DNA of 64,000 bases from Strigops habroptila (taxonomy: Eukaryota; Chordata; Aves; Psittaciformes; Psittacidae): contig NC_044278.2 in assembly GCF_004027225.2 (NCBI RefSeq), positions 3,100,001-3,164,000 of the forward strand, in the 5' to 3' direction. This document shows, in pieces, positions 10,501 to 24,153 of this stretch. Made by a program: the position numbers and the translations under genes. The stretch's first letter is position 1; each line of letters opens with the position of its first letter. The notes under the pieces are model-generated. The model had not been told where the DNA came from. It ran no database searches and saw only the letters and a program-made list of their open reading frames with translations.

Positions 10501-13500
10501 CTTTGTGTCTGTGTTTACCATTTTTCATGTGTAATACATGCCTTTTCAGAGAGACTGGCAGTCTCTCGGTTACAGTCTCATTTTTTGAACGTACTATCAA
10601 TAAATGAACAACTAAAGACAATCCATATTTCAAAAAGGTTGCAATTTAGAGAGATGGCAGGCAAAGAACGTGGGAAAAATCGGATTAGTAGCTCCTTGAT
10701 TGAGGAGAAGTCATGAAAAGCAATATAAAGACCATGCATAGCTCCTCCAGTGTCACAGCACCATCAGTGGGACCCAGCCTTGGGCCTAAGTGCTCTGGGG
10801 CTGGGGTGTTCAGTACCTTAACCACAAAGCTGTTTGTCCTTTCTCTCCTGTGTTGCTCCCAGCCCTCCTCCTGTTCCAAGGGTGGCAGAGACTCTCTGCC
10901 CTCACCCCCGAGGCTTGGGACCCACCAGCACTGTCCCTTTCCAGCATTATGCTCTGCCCTCCCTTCAAAGCTCCTTCCTGTGCGCCTTGTGAGTGCTGAG
11001 CACGAACAGCAGAGGAGGAATGGAGACTGTCCGTTGCGTGTATAGGCTGTTATTTTCCCCTGCACACGCCGCTGGCTGCCTTTGACCAGATTGCTTTCTA
11101 GCTCTGCTTCCATCCCCCTTCTGTTGTCTCTGGATTGGAGAAAAGATGAGCCCGAATCTCTCATTTCTGAGACTTGTTGCCGATCCGCTGTATCTCCCAG
11201 CTAATGAAATTGTAAGCAGGGAACTTGTTCCATCTCATAATGCTCTGCCCCTCCCAGGTGCAGCTAGCTGCTTTTTTGAAGGTAAGAAATGGAGCACAGG
11301 CAGAAAGAAGCATGTTTTTCATATTAAAAAAAACCCAAAAACCAAACCATAATTCAGAACCTTCACACATCCTCAGGAAAGGGAGAGGTAATCACTAAGA
11401 GGACACTTATCTTTTCAGATGGGTTTTTCAATCTGTTTCTTGCTCTCTGCTGCTTTGGCTGCACTTTTTCTAGCTCAATTTTTTGTATGCATTTCAATGG
11501 TGGTCATCAATGCAGCATCCGAGCGCCCTCCAAGTTTAATCAATTACGTCTTACAAATCACCAATTTAGAAGATACAGGAAAATTATCACTGTGCTTTTT
11601 TAGCAATGGTAGAGGCAGAGAAATTCAGTAGCTGTCTTCAGTTGCATGTGTGGCTGGGCAGCCCAAGAAGAGAAGCTCCAATTCTCTACAGTGCCTTGAC
11701 TGAAAAGCCCTAGAGATCCGCAAGGCTGGATCCATCTTTACCTGTCTCTCTACTATGGGAGGGACAACAACAGGGTCCTAGAGCTTGATTCAGATCTCTT
11801 GCAATTGCCTGATTCAAGTTGCTACTCTAAAGCTGCCACAGATCTGCATTCAGTGGTTTTCTCTGCCTTCTCTTACTACAGAGGAGCCCTTAAAAATACA
11901 TAATATTTTTTGTTATGAGGATTATTAACTAAGACTCAGGGAAAGCTCGGCTCTTACAGCGAGAGTGCTTGCAGTCTGACCGACCCCATATGGAAGGACA
12001 AACTCTGTTTTGTACCTATACGAAAAAGAGGGATGAGCTCCTGGTTTTTGACCAGTCATACAACATGCTTTCTGCTGTAGACCTTGGGAATGCTTTGGTG
12101 CTGCTTACATGAGGAACCAAATTGGTTTTGACCTCAGTGAAGAGGGGGCCAAGAGGGACACATCTGACGCCTTTTAGCAACCGCAAGGTTTTCTGTGGAA
12201 CAGACATAGCCTATGAAACAAACACACAGCTGGAGTTAGGGTGCTTTTGAAAACATTGTCTTTATTCTCTACCTCCCTTTCTTCCAGGACAGGCTTTTCG
12301 CTTATTCCCTCTTCAGAAAGGGACTTTTCTGTCACACAGCCTAGCCTGGCTGGAGATTAGGGATTCTCTCTGCCCCTTCATCCTTGAATATTTCCTTTTA
12401 ATTTCACAGTTTAAATTCCAATTGTGTAATTACATTCTGCCTACCCCAAATTCCTCTGTAATTTCAATTGGACACGGTGTCCTTCACTCTCTAGGCAGAA
12501 CTCTTGCAGTGCTGTGGGGCACCGTTAAAAGGCTGCCACGCTCCACTCTAGTCCCATTTCATGTAAATGGGGAAAGAGAATGGACCTAGATCCCTTTGAA
12601 CTAAAACTGCTGCTCCATATAAGCAAGACAGGGCTTGCTATAGAGTGACAAGGCAGTCTTACCCCATGGCAATACACTGGGCACTTTTTACAATGGCTCA
12701 GTCAGAACAGGTTTTTGGAGTAAAAGTCTAAATCCGTGCAGAGGTATTTCTCCCCCACACCACCGTACCCTTTGATCGCAAATAAAGCTGTACAGGGACC
12801 CCCAAACCACTACTTTGCTGAATTTATGTGGCCTAGGAGTACCTGCTCTCACCGTTTAACATGGCAGAAATGCCATAGTGATTGAATTTAGGTTCAGGGA
12901 GTTGTGTCGCAACAAAAGGGTACACAGCACAGATGCCTAGTTCAGTAAAACGCCTTACTTCAGTAAAACACTGGTGAGTCCTATTCAGTTTATGACCCAA
13001 CCCCAACAGTTCTTACGCGTTTTGCTGTGCCAGCATTTTCCCTCAATCCCTGCTCTGGTGGCAGTCACCTGAGTCCCACATCCCCATTTGTTTTATCACA
13101 ATATTCCTTTTTCAAGTGTTGGTATCTACATTAGTGTGAAAGTATTTCTGCTTCTCCCACTTTCTCTCTCGCTTTCCCCTTCCTTCTCCGCTGGTGGCAC
13201 AGCTGCTTGCTTGGTCAGTGTGCCTGCATGTGGCCCTCCGCGTATCAGAGGCACTCACCTTTTGTGTTTCCACCACCACCTGCTGTGGCCTTGTGTGGAA
13301 ACTCAGGGTGGAGAAGGGGAGGGAGCATGTGTTGATGGGAGGATACTCCTCCCTTGTCTTGTCTTTTAGAACAAACTTCCTCTCTTCATACAAGTTCCGT
13401 TGCAGGGTCATGGAAGGAATTGCTCACCTGGTTTAAAGTGATGTTCTGTGCAGCTCAGCAAAAAGGAATTGGTTTGATATAGAAACTGGAGTTATTTGAT

Positions 13501-16500
13501 GTTTGATCATCTTCAACCACAAGCCATATTTTTTTTCACCATGTGTACACCGTTGCCAGAGGAACATGGTGTTGATACGATCATTAGCGACGAGCCCTCT
13601 GCCAAAGTTCATTTCCCCTTAGTGCTAAAGTACCCTGGGTAATCCTCCTGCCACACAGTGGTAAATCTTTACCTGAAATAAACATCATCTCATTGCTCGT
13701 AGTGCCGTATCTACATGGAGCCTCAGCAGCTTTGAATTTTAATGGGACTTCTGCTATATATATTCTGCAGGTTTGGTCCTGCTCCCAAGGGATGCCTTTA
13801 TGCCTACTGCCGTGGTAGCAGACCTGAGGCTGCTGTTTGCGTCTCTGGCAAACAGCAGATAGATCAGGTGAGATTGAGTAGACCCTATTTCCATGTTTCC
13901 TTGGTTAGCTTATACTGTTAAAAGTGAGTTGTTGTTAGGAGGAAACAGAGCATGTAATAACTAGAGTTGGGTTTTGTTTGGCTTTGAGTCATAAATCTTA
14001 AAGGAAAGGAAAGAGCCATCATGTTCATCCCCAAGTTTGTCATACAGTCAGCAAGGGGCAAGGCAGTAGTATGGGCAAGAAAATGAAACATGTGAAGGTA
14101 CAAGTGCCAGCGGGGGGGAAGTCACTGTTGCTTATTGTCAGTTTTGGTGTGACACAGAAAGTTCAGCTAATCCTCTTAGTTACAGAGACACATGGGTGGG
14201 GGGAGATTGTTATCTCAAGCAATTTGCTGGCTCTACTCCCTTTTTTCCTTGGAGTTTCTTTTCGCCTAATTGAGCAGCATTTCTTCCTGGGACTGGTTTG
14301 CAATAATCCTGGGGCCTCATCTGGGAAAACACTGAAAAATACAGGAGAAGCAGCCCAAGCGAGGCAGCTGTCACCATGGGTTTCTCTCTTCAGAAAGGTA
14401 TCAGGTTTGGCCTCAAGTGCTGAGGATTAAAAATAAGCTAAAGAGTCACTGTGATGCAGAGCAGTGTGTTGAGTGATCACTCAGGAAGGTGTATCTCAGA
14501 CATGAGCTAGAAGGATGGGTAATTAACAGCCATTCAGAAAACAAGGAGCTTGAGGTGGAGCAGGGGGTGAGAATTCCACCGGAGCTTGCACCAGAAATGT
14601 GTTGATTCCACTTTCATTGCCAAAGGGATGTATCTGCGGTAAATCTAATCAAGAGTCAAAAGGTGAACAAGAACAATAATAACTGGGGAGGTTTGTTTTT
14701 ATTTATCCAGGAGATAAGGATTCAACTACAGGAAGAGAATGAGAAAAAGGCGCCTCTTTCTGAGCAGACAATTATTCCACCCACACTCACTCATCATCAA
14801 GGTTTTAATATTCTGTTACTAAGGCTATTTAACAGTTTCTCAGCCTTAGGGCTGGGAATGTTGATGCAGGTACTCTGCCAGTTGCCACAGGTGTCTTTTT
14901 ACAAAAGACCTGAATAATTAACATGGGAGAGTGCTGAAGATGGCAGTAGCTTCAGCAGACTCCCAGCATTGTTTTTGGTGATAGAGCAGGGTTGGTGTTA
15001 CTAGTAGGAGGACACATTTGAAAACCCTATTTCCATATGCAGACAGAGCCTTAGTCCCTGCAGGCATGAGGCTGTTTCCAGCACCGTGACCATACATCCC
15101 ATGGCAGATAAGGGCTCTGGTTCCCAAGCCCTGGTGATTCACCCTGGAGAGTTTTAAGACATTACTGTCTTCGGTTTACTAAGGTTCTGGAGGTAGTTAA
15201 CCCAAAGAAGGGGTGGCTGAATAAATGGTGTGTCCACTGCTAACTGTCTCAGCTTGTAGCCTGATGCACGAATGTAAATCTGATTTCATCTGATATCCAT
15301 ACTGGACTGAGAACTGCAGAAATTAGCAATTCAATTCAAAACCATGTAAATGTATTTTGCTGTGGTTGCTAAAGAATGTGTTATCTCTGGCTGTGGAGAT
15401 GGGTTACCTTTCAGTTAGGGTAGCTAAATCCCACAGAGACTATGAGTCAGAGCCACCAGATGTGAGAGAAAGAGCCAGAGCAGACATCACTCACAAAGCA
15501 GTTGTAAAATAAGTAGTATAGTGCTCTTAAGATAAAAGGTGTTCTGCTGATGTCCTGCTAGCACAGGACAAGGAAGTGACAAGTTTGGTATGCACGTCAT
15601 ATCTAGACATATTTTTTGATTCAGCTGAAGTTCTTCAGTCTCTCTCTAGTGTTGGCTGATGGAACACCTCCGAGCTCACAGCGCCTGTTGCTGGTTTCCA
15701 AACAAAGGAAACTCCAAGGGTGGATTAAACAAGACTCGTGGTGTGTTCCACCAGGTTTTTGACTCAGGTGCTTGGAGAATGAGGGCACCAGCATGTGCTG
15801 TGTCCTGTACCTTCAGGTCACCTTGGTGTGTCTCTGCTGTGCACCTGCATCACAGATTATAACTGAGTTTCCTTAGTTCCCGTCCATATTGTGAGAATAA
15901 ATGTGTTAAGAAGTGTAATTACCAGGTGCTACAGAGGTGAGGGCATCTTCAGTGAATTTCTTTTAGTTCTTTTGTTTCTTTAAGTATATTGGTAAAGTTT
16001 GATCAAAGCCAGAATTTGCGTTTCTGAGCGGTACTGATTTATGGTTACATTGTGTGGGGAGCAGGGGCAGGAAGAAGGGAACTTGTACCTTGTGCTATGT
16101 GTGACCAGCACAAAGCAGCCCTTGCACCACGAGATACACAGGGAATGCTCCATGATGACTTCTCTGGGATACCGCAGTGCTTCAAACAGCACGAGGAGGA
16201 GTAAAGAAAGGGCAGGAATTCCTGGATTCATGGATCTGTCTCTTCCTTTTGCAGGTCTGCACATTCAGCTAGTTGCATGCAGGTCTATTGCACACTCTTT
16301 AACCCTTTCAGTGAGCATTTCAGCTTGCAGCACTGAAAATATATGGAAAAGTCATGTGGTTTTTAGCCACAGATAAGCTTTCTGAATCCTACTCTGTAGT
16401 ATTAGACTGCAGCTCTGACACTGAGATAGCATTCACACTTGCAGAGGCTGAAGAAATGAGAAATTTATGAACTGCATACATAATGATTTCTAAAAACATG

Positions 16501-19500
16501 TTTACTTTAATAAATATTCTTGTGGTTGTATTTCAGAGAGAAGAGCATTAGATTTCTGTTAATCAGAAAATGAATGTCTAACACCACTAGAAGAAACACA
16601 CAGAATTGCAGCTGAATATCATGAATGAAAAAACATTCACCACTGTGAATAGGACCATCATATTTCCCAATAGCAGCTCCCTGACTTCCCCTAATTCCCC
16701 CCTCCTTTTCCCCTCCCTCCTTAAACACATACGCATACACTATGGGAGGAATGACAGCTGTTCTTCATGGAATGACAGCCCAGGGATATTGCATCCTCCC
16801 TTAAAAAAAACCAGGCAAGGTACAGAATAAGGTCAGGGAAGGGAGACAAAGGGGTCTCCCAGAGATGGCAAAGGGTAATTTATTGACAGATGAGATAGAC
16901 GTTACTACAGAAAAATATTAAATGGATTCTTTTCCCCTGTCTTTGGAAGGGAAAAAAAGTGGGAAGGGTTAGGAAGGACAGATGCCAGAAATAGAGACAA
17001 ATTTCCCAGGAGAGGAAGCAGAAATCCTGAAGGAAATTAGGATCATGACACAGCACCAAAGGAAAAAAAAATCAAATCAGAGCATCTGAAAAGCTACGAA
17101 ATTCTGTCCTAGAATCCTGTATAGAAACAACAAAATAAGGCAGTGGAGAAGGAACCCCACCACTGTCAGCAGCCACGCTTCAAAGGCGCTCTGTGAGAGA
17201 AGGAAGTGCTGGGGAAACAGAACGCCTGATTAAAAGCCAGTGTTTGAAAAGGGCTGTCGGGACATTACAGAGCTGTGCATGCGCCCGACGTCAGCACTGA
17301 GGAAGACTCTGGGAGCACTAATCAAAGGGAGGCTGAGGGAGCATATGGAGCATGGAGATATTATTAAGGACAGGAATGAGCCAGGGTTCATATAAGGGGA
17401 GCAGCCGAGCTCAGGAGATGGGAGGAAAGAAAAGGCCAAGTCTTCTGGTGCAATAAACTGGCATGGTGCTGTCAACTTTGACAGTATGTCAGTTCCCGCT
17501 GCAAGGAAAGAACCTGGTGAGAGGCCTAAATAATGGTTGTTATGAATATAGTTTCCCTGGCCTAGATTCATATCTTCCCCCAAAATAATTGCACAGAAGA
17601 GGGCAGGAAAAGCCAAGGTACCAGTGCACTCTCGTTGGGGTTCTGCAACTTCACGTCGCCTCCAGCCGAGATAGGAAGGTACCAAGGACATGTTCCTAGA
17701 GCTGCTGACATTTAGAAAGGTTTACAATTTTCACCTCTCAGGGCCAGACTGATGACAAAGGCGTCACCAAGGAAAATTTCCACAAAAATAAAAGCAGCAG
17801 AACAAAAGAAATCTGAAGGAGAACAAATTTCATTTACAGAAGGAATAGGTTTAAGCTGAACAGTATTTTATTCTGCTCCTTCATGCAAAGAACACGGTTT
17901 TTAGAGTGTGTGACTCAGTCCATGTGGTAGAATAAGGGAATTGGAAGACTCTTCGTATGTCCACTGTAATGTGTGGCAACGTTGTATATTTTAATCCTGT
18001 CACTGCCTGCCTACATCTTGGCCAGACATTTCCCTCACAGCAGGTTCTTCTGCCAGTTGGCTAATCTCACCCAAAATCACCACAGCCCTCCCATTCCAGC
18101 AAGCACCCTGAGCTCGCAAAATGATCTCTTATCAAGTGCAAGTTAGTCAGGAGCACTGGGCATTGTGCTGTCAGCCGAGTGCTTTCCAAACTAACAGGTT
18201 AAAAAGTGACAATTAATACTAAACACAGGTTTTAAATTATCTAGATGGGGAGCGTTCATCCCATCTCCATGACTGCCATGCTCATGGCTGAAGGGCAAAA
18301 CAGCCAAGTCTACACTGGATATGAAGCTTTGATACTCCAGAGGCATTTGCAATCTTCTGAGCCTTGGGAGAGTGAGTAGGACAAAGCTGGTGCTTTGCTG
18401 AGTTTTGCTGTTAAATGCAAAGGAAGTGTTAAATGCTAAAGAAGGCTTGTGCTTTCACTGGGTGATTTAGCCTTGCTTTCGGCTAGAAGGCTGCCGCATG
18501 CTCGAGTGCAATCTGCCACACAGAGCCAGAACCAATCTGATTGTTTATGAATCATTTCTCAAACAGAAAAACATGGGTAAAGCTGCCAGTTTTGCCAGGA
18601 ATATATGCCCCATCCATGTGATGGTCTGAATTTACATTTGAAACCACCTGCACCATCACAGAGTGACCCAGATCCAAAAGATGATCTCAGCACTGGAACA
18701 TTCAGAGCAGCATATGTAGCTTTTAGGGACTCGCCTGCCTACCGACCCTGCAGTTCTCTGTTGGGTCTGTTGGGTACCTGGCTTCCTTCTGTAATTGTCC
18801 TAATGCCACCACAGTGAACGGGGAATCTCTTCAGAAAACAAATAAGAAATGCCAAAGACTGGGTCTGCTCCAGTCTTACACTGGTATATTTGAGGATTCC
18901 CACTGACTTAGGGTCCTGCTGATGCTTTTATCTTGGAGATAGCAATTTCAGTGGCCACAAGACAGTTATTAACACCATGCCACAACCTCTAAAAAAAAAG
19001 GATAATTTTTCTGTCAAATCAACAATTTGATCTGACAAGCCCCATACCCACATCATTGCTAGTTCTGACATAAAAATTGTGATGTCCTTGTGCTTCCTGG
19101 AGGCTGGGAAAGGCAAGCTGAAGGAGATGGGACCACTGCTTCAGACAGCAGTTATACTGAATTATAATGGATAAACATGAAAGTTCAATGAAGCACTTCC
19201 TTGCAGCCTGTGCTCACAGCCCTGAAGTTACCCTTGGTTCTTACAGCAGCCTTACCCACAGACAAGCCTATCCATGGCCCATAAGCAGGTAACAAAAAGC
19301 AGAGAGTGGCCTTTGTCAACTCAGTAGCTCAGTGTTCAGGCCATCAGCACTTTAACTTGCTGAGAGAACCTGAATCCACATCTGAGGAAATAATCAGACT
19401 CTTCCCTGTGGTGTTGGTTAGCCTACCCTAGCCGAGCCTAGCTTATTTCTATATTTCTATATTTCTGCATTTCTGTATTTCTATATTTTTACATTTCTAC

Positions 19501-21963
19501 ATTTCTATATTTCTATTCTGTTCTACTCTGCTCTAAACTGTCCTGTCCTGTCCTCTCCTGTCCTGTCCTATCCTATCCCATCCCACATCAACAGCTATTT
19601 CCCTTTGAATTGATTATTTCAGTATTCTTTGGGCCAGAAAGATGCAGCTCAACTTTGCAGGTTAGCAGTCAGGAGCCATGGCTTGGGAGGGGAAAAGCCT
19701 GTACTGATGAATGCTTAACTCTTTCACATCGTGTGTTCTCTGGCAAAAGGCCTGAAACGTGTGTCTGCCCCTCTCAGGCAGCCTTAATCACCAATTTAGA
19801 GTCGTCTTGTGCTCTCTGGAGGCTAGGGAGTATTTAATTGTGCCACACAGAGCTAAGTGATTGCTCAGGGACAATGACTTTGTTAGCAAGACGAATTTAA
19901 CCTCATCTTTTGAAATTTTCCCCAGACTTCCTCTGCTGCAGTATTCAGGTACGATGCTGGACTCAGTTTCGGGATCTGAAACACACTGACAGATGCAATC
20001 TCTTTCTCCCAGCCTGGGTCTGTTTCATTCATTTAATTTGTAAGTCTTTTAGGGTGAGAACATCTTGAATTGTGCTGCATGCAGTACATGCTGCAGCGGG
20101 GTTCTGGTGCTAGGCAAGACCTCTGGATACTAATGCAGTAACAGTAAATAACTATATCCTTAGCTATTACTAAACCCAAAAGGATGCCGAGAAATAAAAG
20201 GTCATAAAGGGGAAATATTTGGAAGTGTTGAGCATGGCTATCAGATGAAAAAGGCTCTCTCCACAAAAAGCAGGAAAAGCCCAGCGTCTCCCTGCATAAG
20301 GGCTGGTTCTCCGGCAGGGCTCTGCCCTAGCACTGCGGCAGGCGGAGGAGGCCGTGCTGTTTGGGAACAAGGTTTGTATTTGTAGTCTTAAAGGTAAGCT
20401 AAAGCACCAGTTTAAAATGCTGGTTCTCAGTGTGGCAGAGGAAGTGTCACAGTTCTTGGGAAAAAGGGAAAGTATGAGCTGAAGGCAAACAAATTTCTGT
20501 TCCTGTTTCCTCATGTATAAAGTGGAGGAAATGTTCCCTATTAACTTCAGCAACCAACACTGAAAAAATTCTTTGGCATCCTCAGATAGAAAATGCCTGG
20601 TTTTGAAATTCAACATTTGTACTTTTTCCTTAAGTGGACTAAATTTTTTAAAACATGGGACTGACTTGTCGGAAATATTTCTGATGGTCTCTGCCTTTTT
20701 CCTAATGCTTTTGCAGTGAAGAGCTATGATTTTTTCTTTTTTTGCAAAATAGAGACTATTTCACTGAAATTTTCTAGGAGAAAAATGATTTCTACTTAGC
20801 AGTAGCATTAAAGCCCTTGAATTGGGCCACATCCTGCTGCCCATACAGTTTTAGGGACACTTGGAAAATGTTTCAAACAGCAGGGAAGAGCAGTGATTAC
20901 CACTACACAGTGTCTCAATGGTGTGAATATTGTGGGTTATTTTCCCTTCGACTGTTTATGCCCTATTTACAGTATAATCACACCAAATCAGGTTATAGCA
21001 CAGCTCTTTTTTTTGGTAGTGAAAATAGAATCTAACATTTTTTTCAATACATATTTATTTACTGTAGCTCTCCCTAAGAGCAAAGGAATTTTCAGGCATT
21101 AAGCAAGGATGATCTCTTCTCCGGAGCATTCGCAACTGAAGGAGAGACCAGGAGAAAGGTGACTAGCAAAAATAATAGGCAAGTTATTTAGCATTTCTGT
21201 GCACTTGCAATAGCTATATTGTTGTGAACTCGGCAAAAAATATGGAATCATAAAGGGGACTTAACTGCAGACTGAAGAGAGATTTGCCAGTGAGGTGAGG
21301 GATTATTTTACAGTGTGTAACTGTTGTCAGACCAAGCTGTGGACACATGTATGAGGTCAGTTCAGTGAAATAATATTCTTACCACGCCACCCATACCAGG
21401 CAGTGACACTGTGTTATGGGATTAGAAGAAAACACTTAGTTGTCTGAATTTGTAAATGGCAGTTTAACAGGGTAACAGCTCTGCCATGTAACGGATCATT
21501 GTTACATTGATGGAGCAGAAGCTTCACCCAAGTATGTGCTCACCAGAGAAAATCTGGCATCAGAACTAGCCAGCACTGAACCCCTGGCTTCCTAGCATGC
21601 TCTTTCTAGCATCCATGGAAGGGAGACTCTGCTAGCCAGCACTTGAGAAGGCCTGGGCATCAGTCACCTCAGAAAGCAGAAGACACATAGTTCTGCCACA
21701 TACCTACTGATGGAAAGTCATGTCCCAGCTGCCTCTCCAGTGAGCCTGTGGGAGAAACAGGATGGGTCCCAGTGTTCAGAAGAACACATACAGATCAAAA
21801 GGGCAGTTTGCTAAGCTGATGGCAGTTAGCGAAGGAGATGCTTTCAAAGAGACAGCTGTGTTTTCCATTCTTTACAGTATGACACCATCTTCCAACTGTG
21901 ATTCCTTTTTGTTGTGAAGGAGAAATAAGCTTAAGTGAGAAATTACATATTTGTTTACCTTCT
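7521..21963. other. Intergenic region right of the POU2F1 promoter, no gene found
   Basis: The sequence contains only short scattered ORFs with no splice-linked homology and no recognised RNA gene. It lies upstream of POU2F1 and would be expected to hold distal regulatory DNA, but nothing can be named from the sequence alone. Low-complexity spots include a T-rich/G-rich stretch near 9,095-9,155 and a simple-repeat block near 19,441-19,578. I cannot exclude long non-coding RNAs or heavily diverged repeats. Confidence 0.6.
19441..19578. repeat. Compound simple repeat: TTTCTATA-type units followed by TCCTG-type units
   Basis: The left half is a series of imperfect copies of atttctat (with tttctgca and tttctgta variants). 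It grades into tccta/tcctg pentamers (gtcctgtcctgtcctctcct). The first unit resembles the short tail repeats of some avian CR1 copies, but no CR1 body is recognisable immediately upstream. It reads as two adjacent tandem expansions that have decayed. Confidence 0.8.
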
Positions 21964-22092
21964 TAGAACCACAGAACGGTTTGGGTTAGAAAGGACCTCA
22001 AAGCTCAGCTAGTTCCAACCCCCTGCCACGGGCAGGGACACCTTCCACTAGAGCAGGTTGCTCTGAGCCCCTGTGTCCAACCTGGCCTCAGT
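21964..22092 (-). mobile_element. CR1 LINE 3' end, truncated
   Basis: The stretch carries the diagnostic CR1 3' sequence in reverse orientation, including ccaaccccctgccacgggca and the downstream block cttccactagagcaggttgc. The copy is cut off after about 130 bp, where a GT-rich stretch follows. It closely resembles the copy at 60,157, so both belong to the same relatively young subfamily. Confidence 0.88.
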
Positions 22093-22887
22093 TTTGGTTT
22101 TTGGTTTTTTTAATTTGTTTGAGATCCTGGCCTTCCTGTGACCATTCGCTCAACTCCTGCGTAGATTTTGACTAACCCAGCTCAACCCAAGGCCTGATCT
22201 GTGCTGGCAGCAGCGCCTTTAGTCATATCTAGAGCATCAGATAGGCAGGGTGGGTGGCCAGGAAGAGCTGAGAGACCATTGTACAGCCATAATCACTTGT
22301 AAACTGCTGTCTCCTGTGGCCATCATCTTTTGTCTGATGGTTTCCTGTAAATTTGAGATTTAAAGAGGCTGTAATATTTTATTGGTGTCAGAAGAGGGAT
22401 CTCTCTTTGACATGCTTTGTTCGCAAGCACTAGGTGCTTTGCCAGGCCTGTTGAGGCAATCGGTTTGGCATGACTGTAAAGGTATTGTTTCTGCGTGTCT
22501 CTTTGTGCCATGAAAAACGAGACACTGACTGGCAACTACTGGGAGAAGAATTTGAGAAAGAAGAGTGGCAAAATCCCAAGTGGGTCGAGAGCCACTGCAT
22601 GATCATATTTGGCAGGAGTTTGCCACATGGCGGGCTTCTTGTAATTTAAAGAAGGGAAGATGCTACATGCTGGATGCTAGGCAGTTGTTGTAGGGCAGCA
22701 ATGGATGTGACTAATGACTTGAAAGGGGAAAATGTTCAGTTTAAAAGGATAACGACTAGGGAGCCAGAGAATGCAGGGGATGTAAGCACAGGGATATACC
22801 CAAATCTATATCCCACAAACACGCAGGAAACAAGGGTGGGAGCTTGGTTCACTGGCAGTGCTGGTGGCCGCTGCTCCCACTGCTAAG

Positions 22888-23640
22888 GATTCCAGTCCAG
22901 AGGTGATGGTTATAGTTAATGATCCCTACCTTACAGCATTCCTCATTGACACAGGAGCCCAAATATCGATGGTAGGTAAGAAGCTTACAAAGGACAGCCT
23001 CCGCTTAGCAAGCAGTTAGCTTCTATTGTAGGCATTAATGGGAAAACCACTAACCACCCACTGGTCAGGGCTAACCTAATTCTGCCTAATGGACAGACAA
23101 TCCACCTGACCTCACTTTTAGGTTCCCATAATGTATAGGGTATGGATGTATTAAAGGGTCGGTGGTGGGGAAAATGGGGAATAGGGACACCACCCTCTCT
23201 GCCCATCAGTTTACCTCCAACAAATGTATCCCCAGATGTTAATCTGTTGCAAACAGCTGCTCCTTTACCCCATAGCAAGCTAGTTAATATTCCACAATAC
23301 AAATTACCTTCTGGTGCTATTTGTCCTGTTACTGAATTGATAAAGGACCTGGAAGAACAAGGAATCATTGTCACGTCTCATTTCCCCTACAACTCTCCTT
23401 TATGGCCAGTAAAGAAACGTAATGGCAAGTGGCAACTAACAGGAGATTATGGAGCCTTGAACACTACCACTGACCTGCTCACTGCAGCTGTGTCCAGTAT
23501 AAGTGATGTAGTCAGTTTTCTTAATGAACAGTCCCCTGTGCTGAACCAACACCAGCAGGATGCTTTGAACAACTCAGTGTGGCATCCAGGAGATCAGCTG
23601 AGATCACTCAGAAAACACTGGATCATTTTGCAGCACTTTT
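22888..23640 (+). pseudogene. Endogenous retrovirus pol fragment (protease and start of reverse transcriptase), broken
   Basis: A retroviral aspartic protease active site (D-T-G-A) is encoded at 22,948-22,959. Farther on, 23,142-23,500 encodes a region typical of the start of retroviral reverse transcriptase, with the landmark WPVKK and a following DY-ALN. The fragment is dead: the protease frame stops after the active site and the reading continues in another frame from about 22,985, and there is an in-frame TAG at 23,136-23,138. The polymerase catalytic palm motif is missing because the similarity ends near 23,500. What follows to about 23,770 is open but not recognisable as reverse transcriptase, suggesting an internal deletion. 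No LTRs were found. The class (I or III) cannot be settled by eye. Confidence 0.8.
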
Positions 23641-24029
23641 GAGGGAAAGGAATATGGGAAACTGTGGATACTGTGGGAGTGAAATTAATCATTACCGAGG
23701 CTTGGATACGATCCAAGACCTAGGTCTTCTTTCCCTCTCCCTAGGAACTGTTGAATTCTTGGATAAATAAGTGAAACCTGTCATTCAACCAGCATACTGT
23801 GGAAAGTATCCATCTGCAAAGTACACTTAACTTTGTAAATGCTCTCTGTGGTAAAGTGTTATCGCTGGAGGTAACGTTGACAACATCTAAAAGTCAAGAG
23901 CCTTCGTGTGTTGGACAGTTCTAACCCTCACACTGGGGCATCTGGCACTGTGTTATGTAAATGTAGATGTCCTGTGCAATGACCAAACACACCCACAGAA
24001 GCTTGCACCCTCCACACCACTTCCAGATA

Positions 24030-24153
24030 TGCTCTTTGCTCGCCGTCATGGGCGACATGGTCTGATGCGAGGTGTCCCTGCCCATGGCAGGGGGTTGGAG
24101 CTGGATGGTCTTAAGGTCATTTCCAACCCAAACCATTCTGTGATTCTATGATC
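24030..24153 (+). mobile_element. CR1 LINE 3' end
   Basis: It contains catggcagggggttggagct and ends in the CR1 terminal repeat attctgtgattctatgat. It is short and 5' truncated, as most CR1 copies are. It lies about 260 bp to the right of the last open segment next to the retroviral fragment. Confidence 0.9.

Noticed and set aside
13088-13436. Overlapping 80-99-codon ORFs on both strands
   Set aside because: No conserved domain, no splice partners and no start context; consistent with chance in intergenic DNA.
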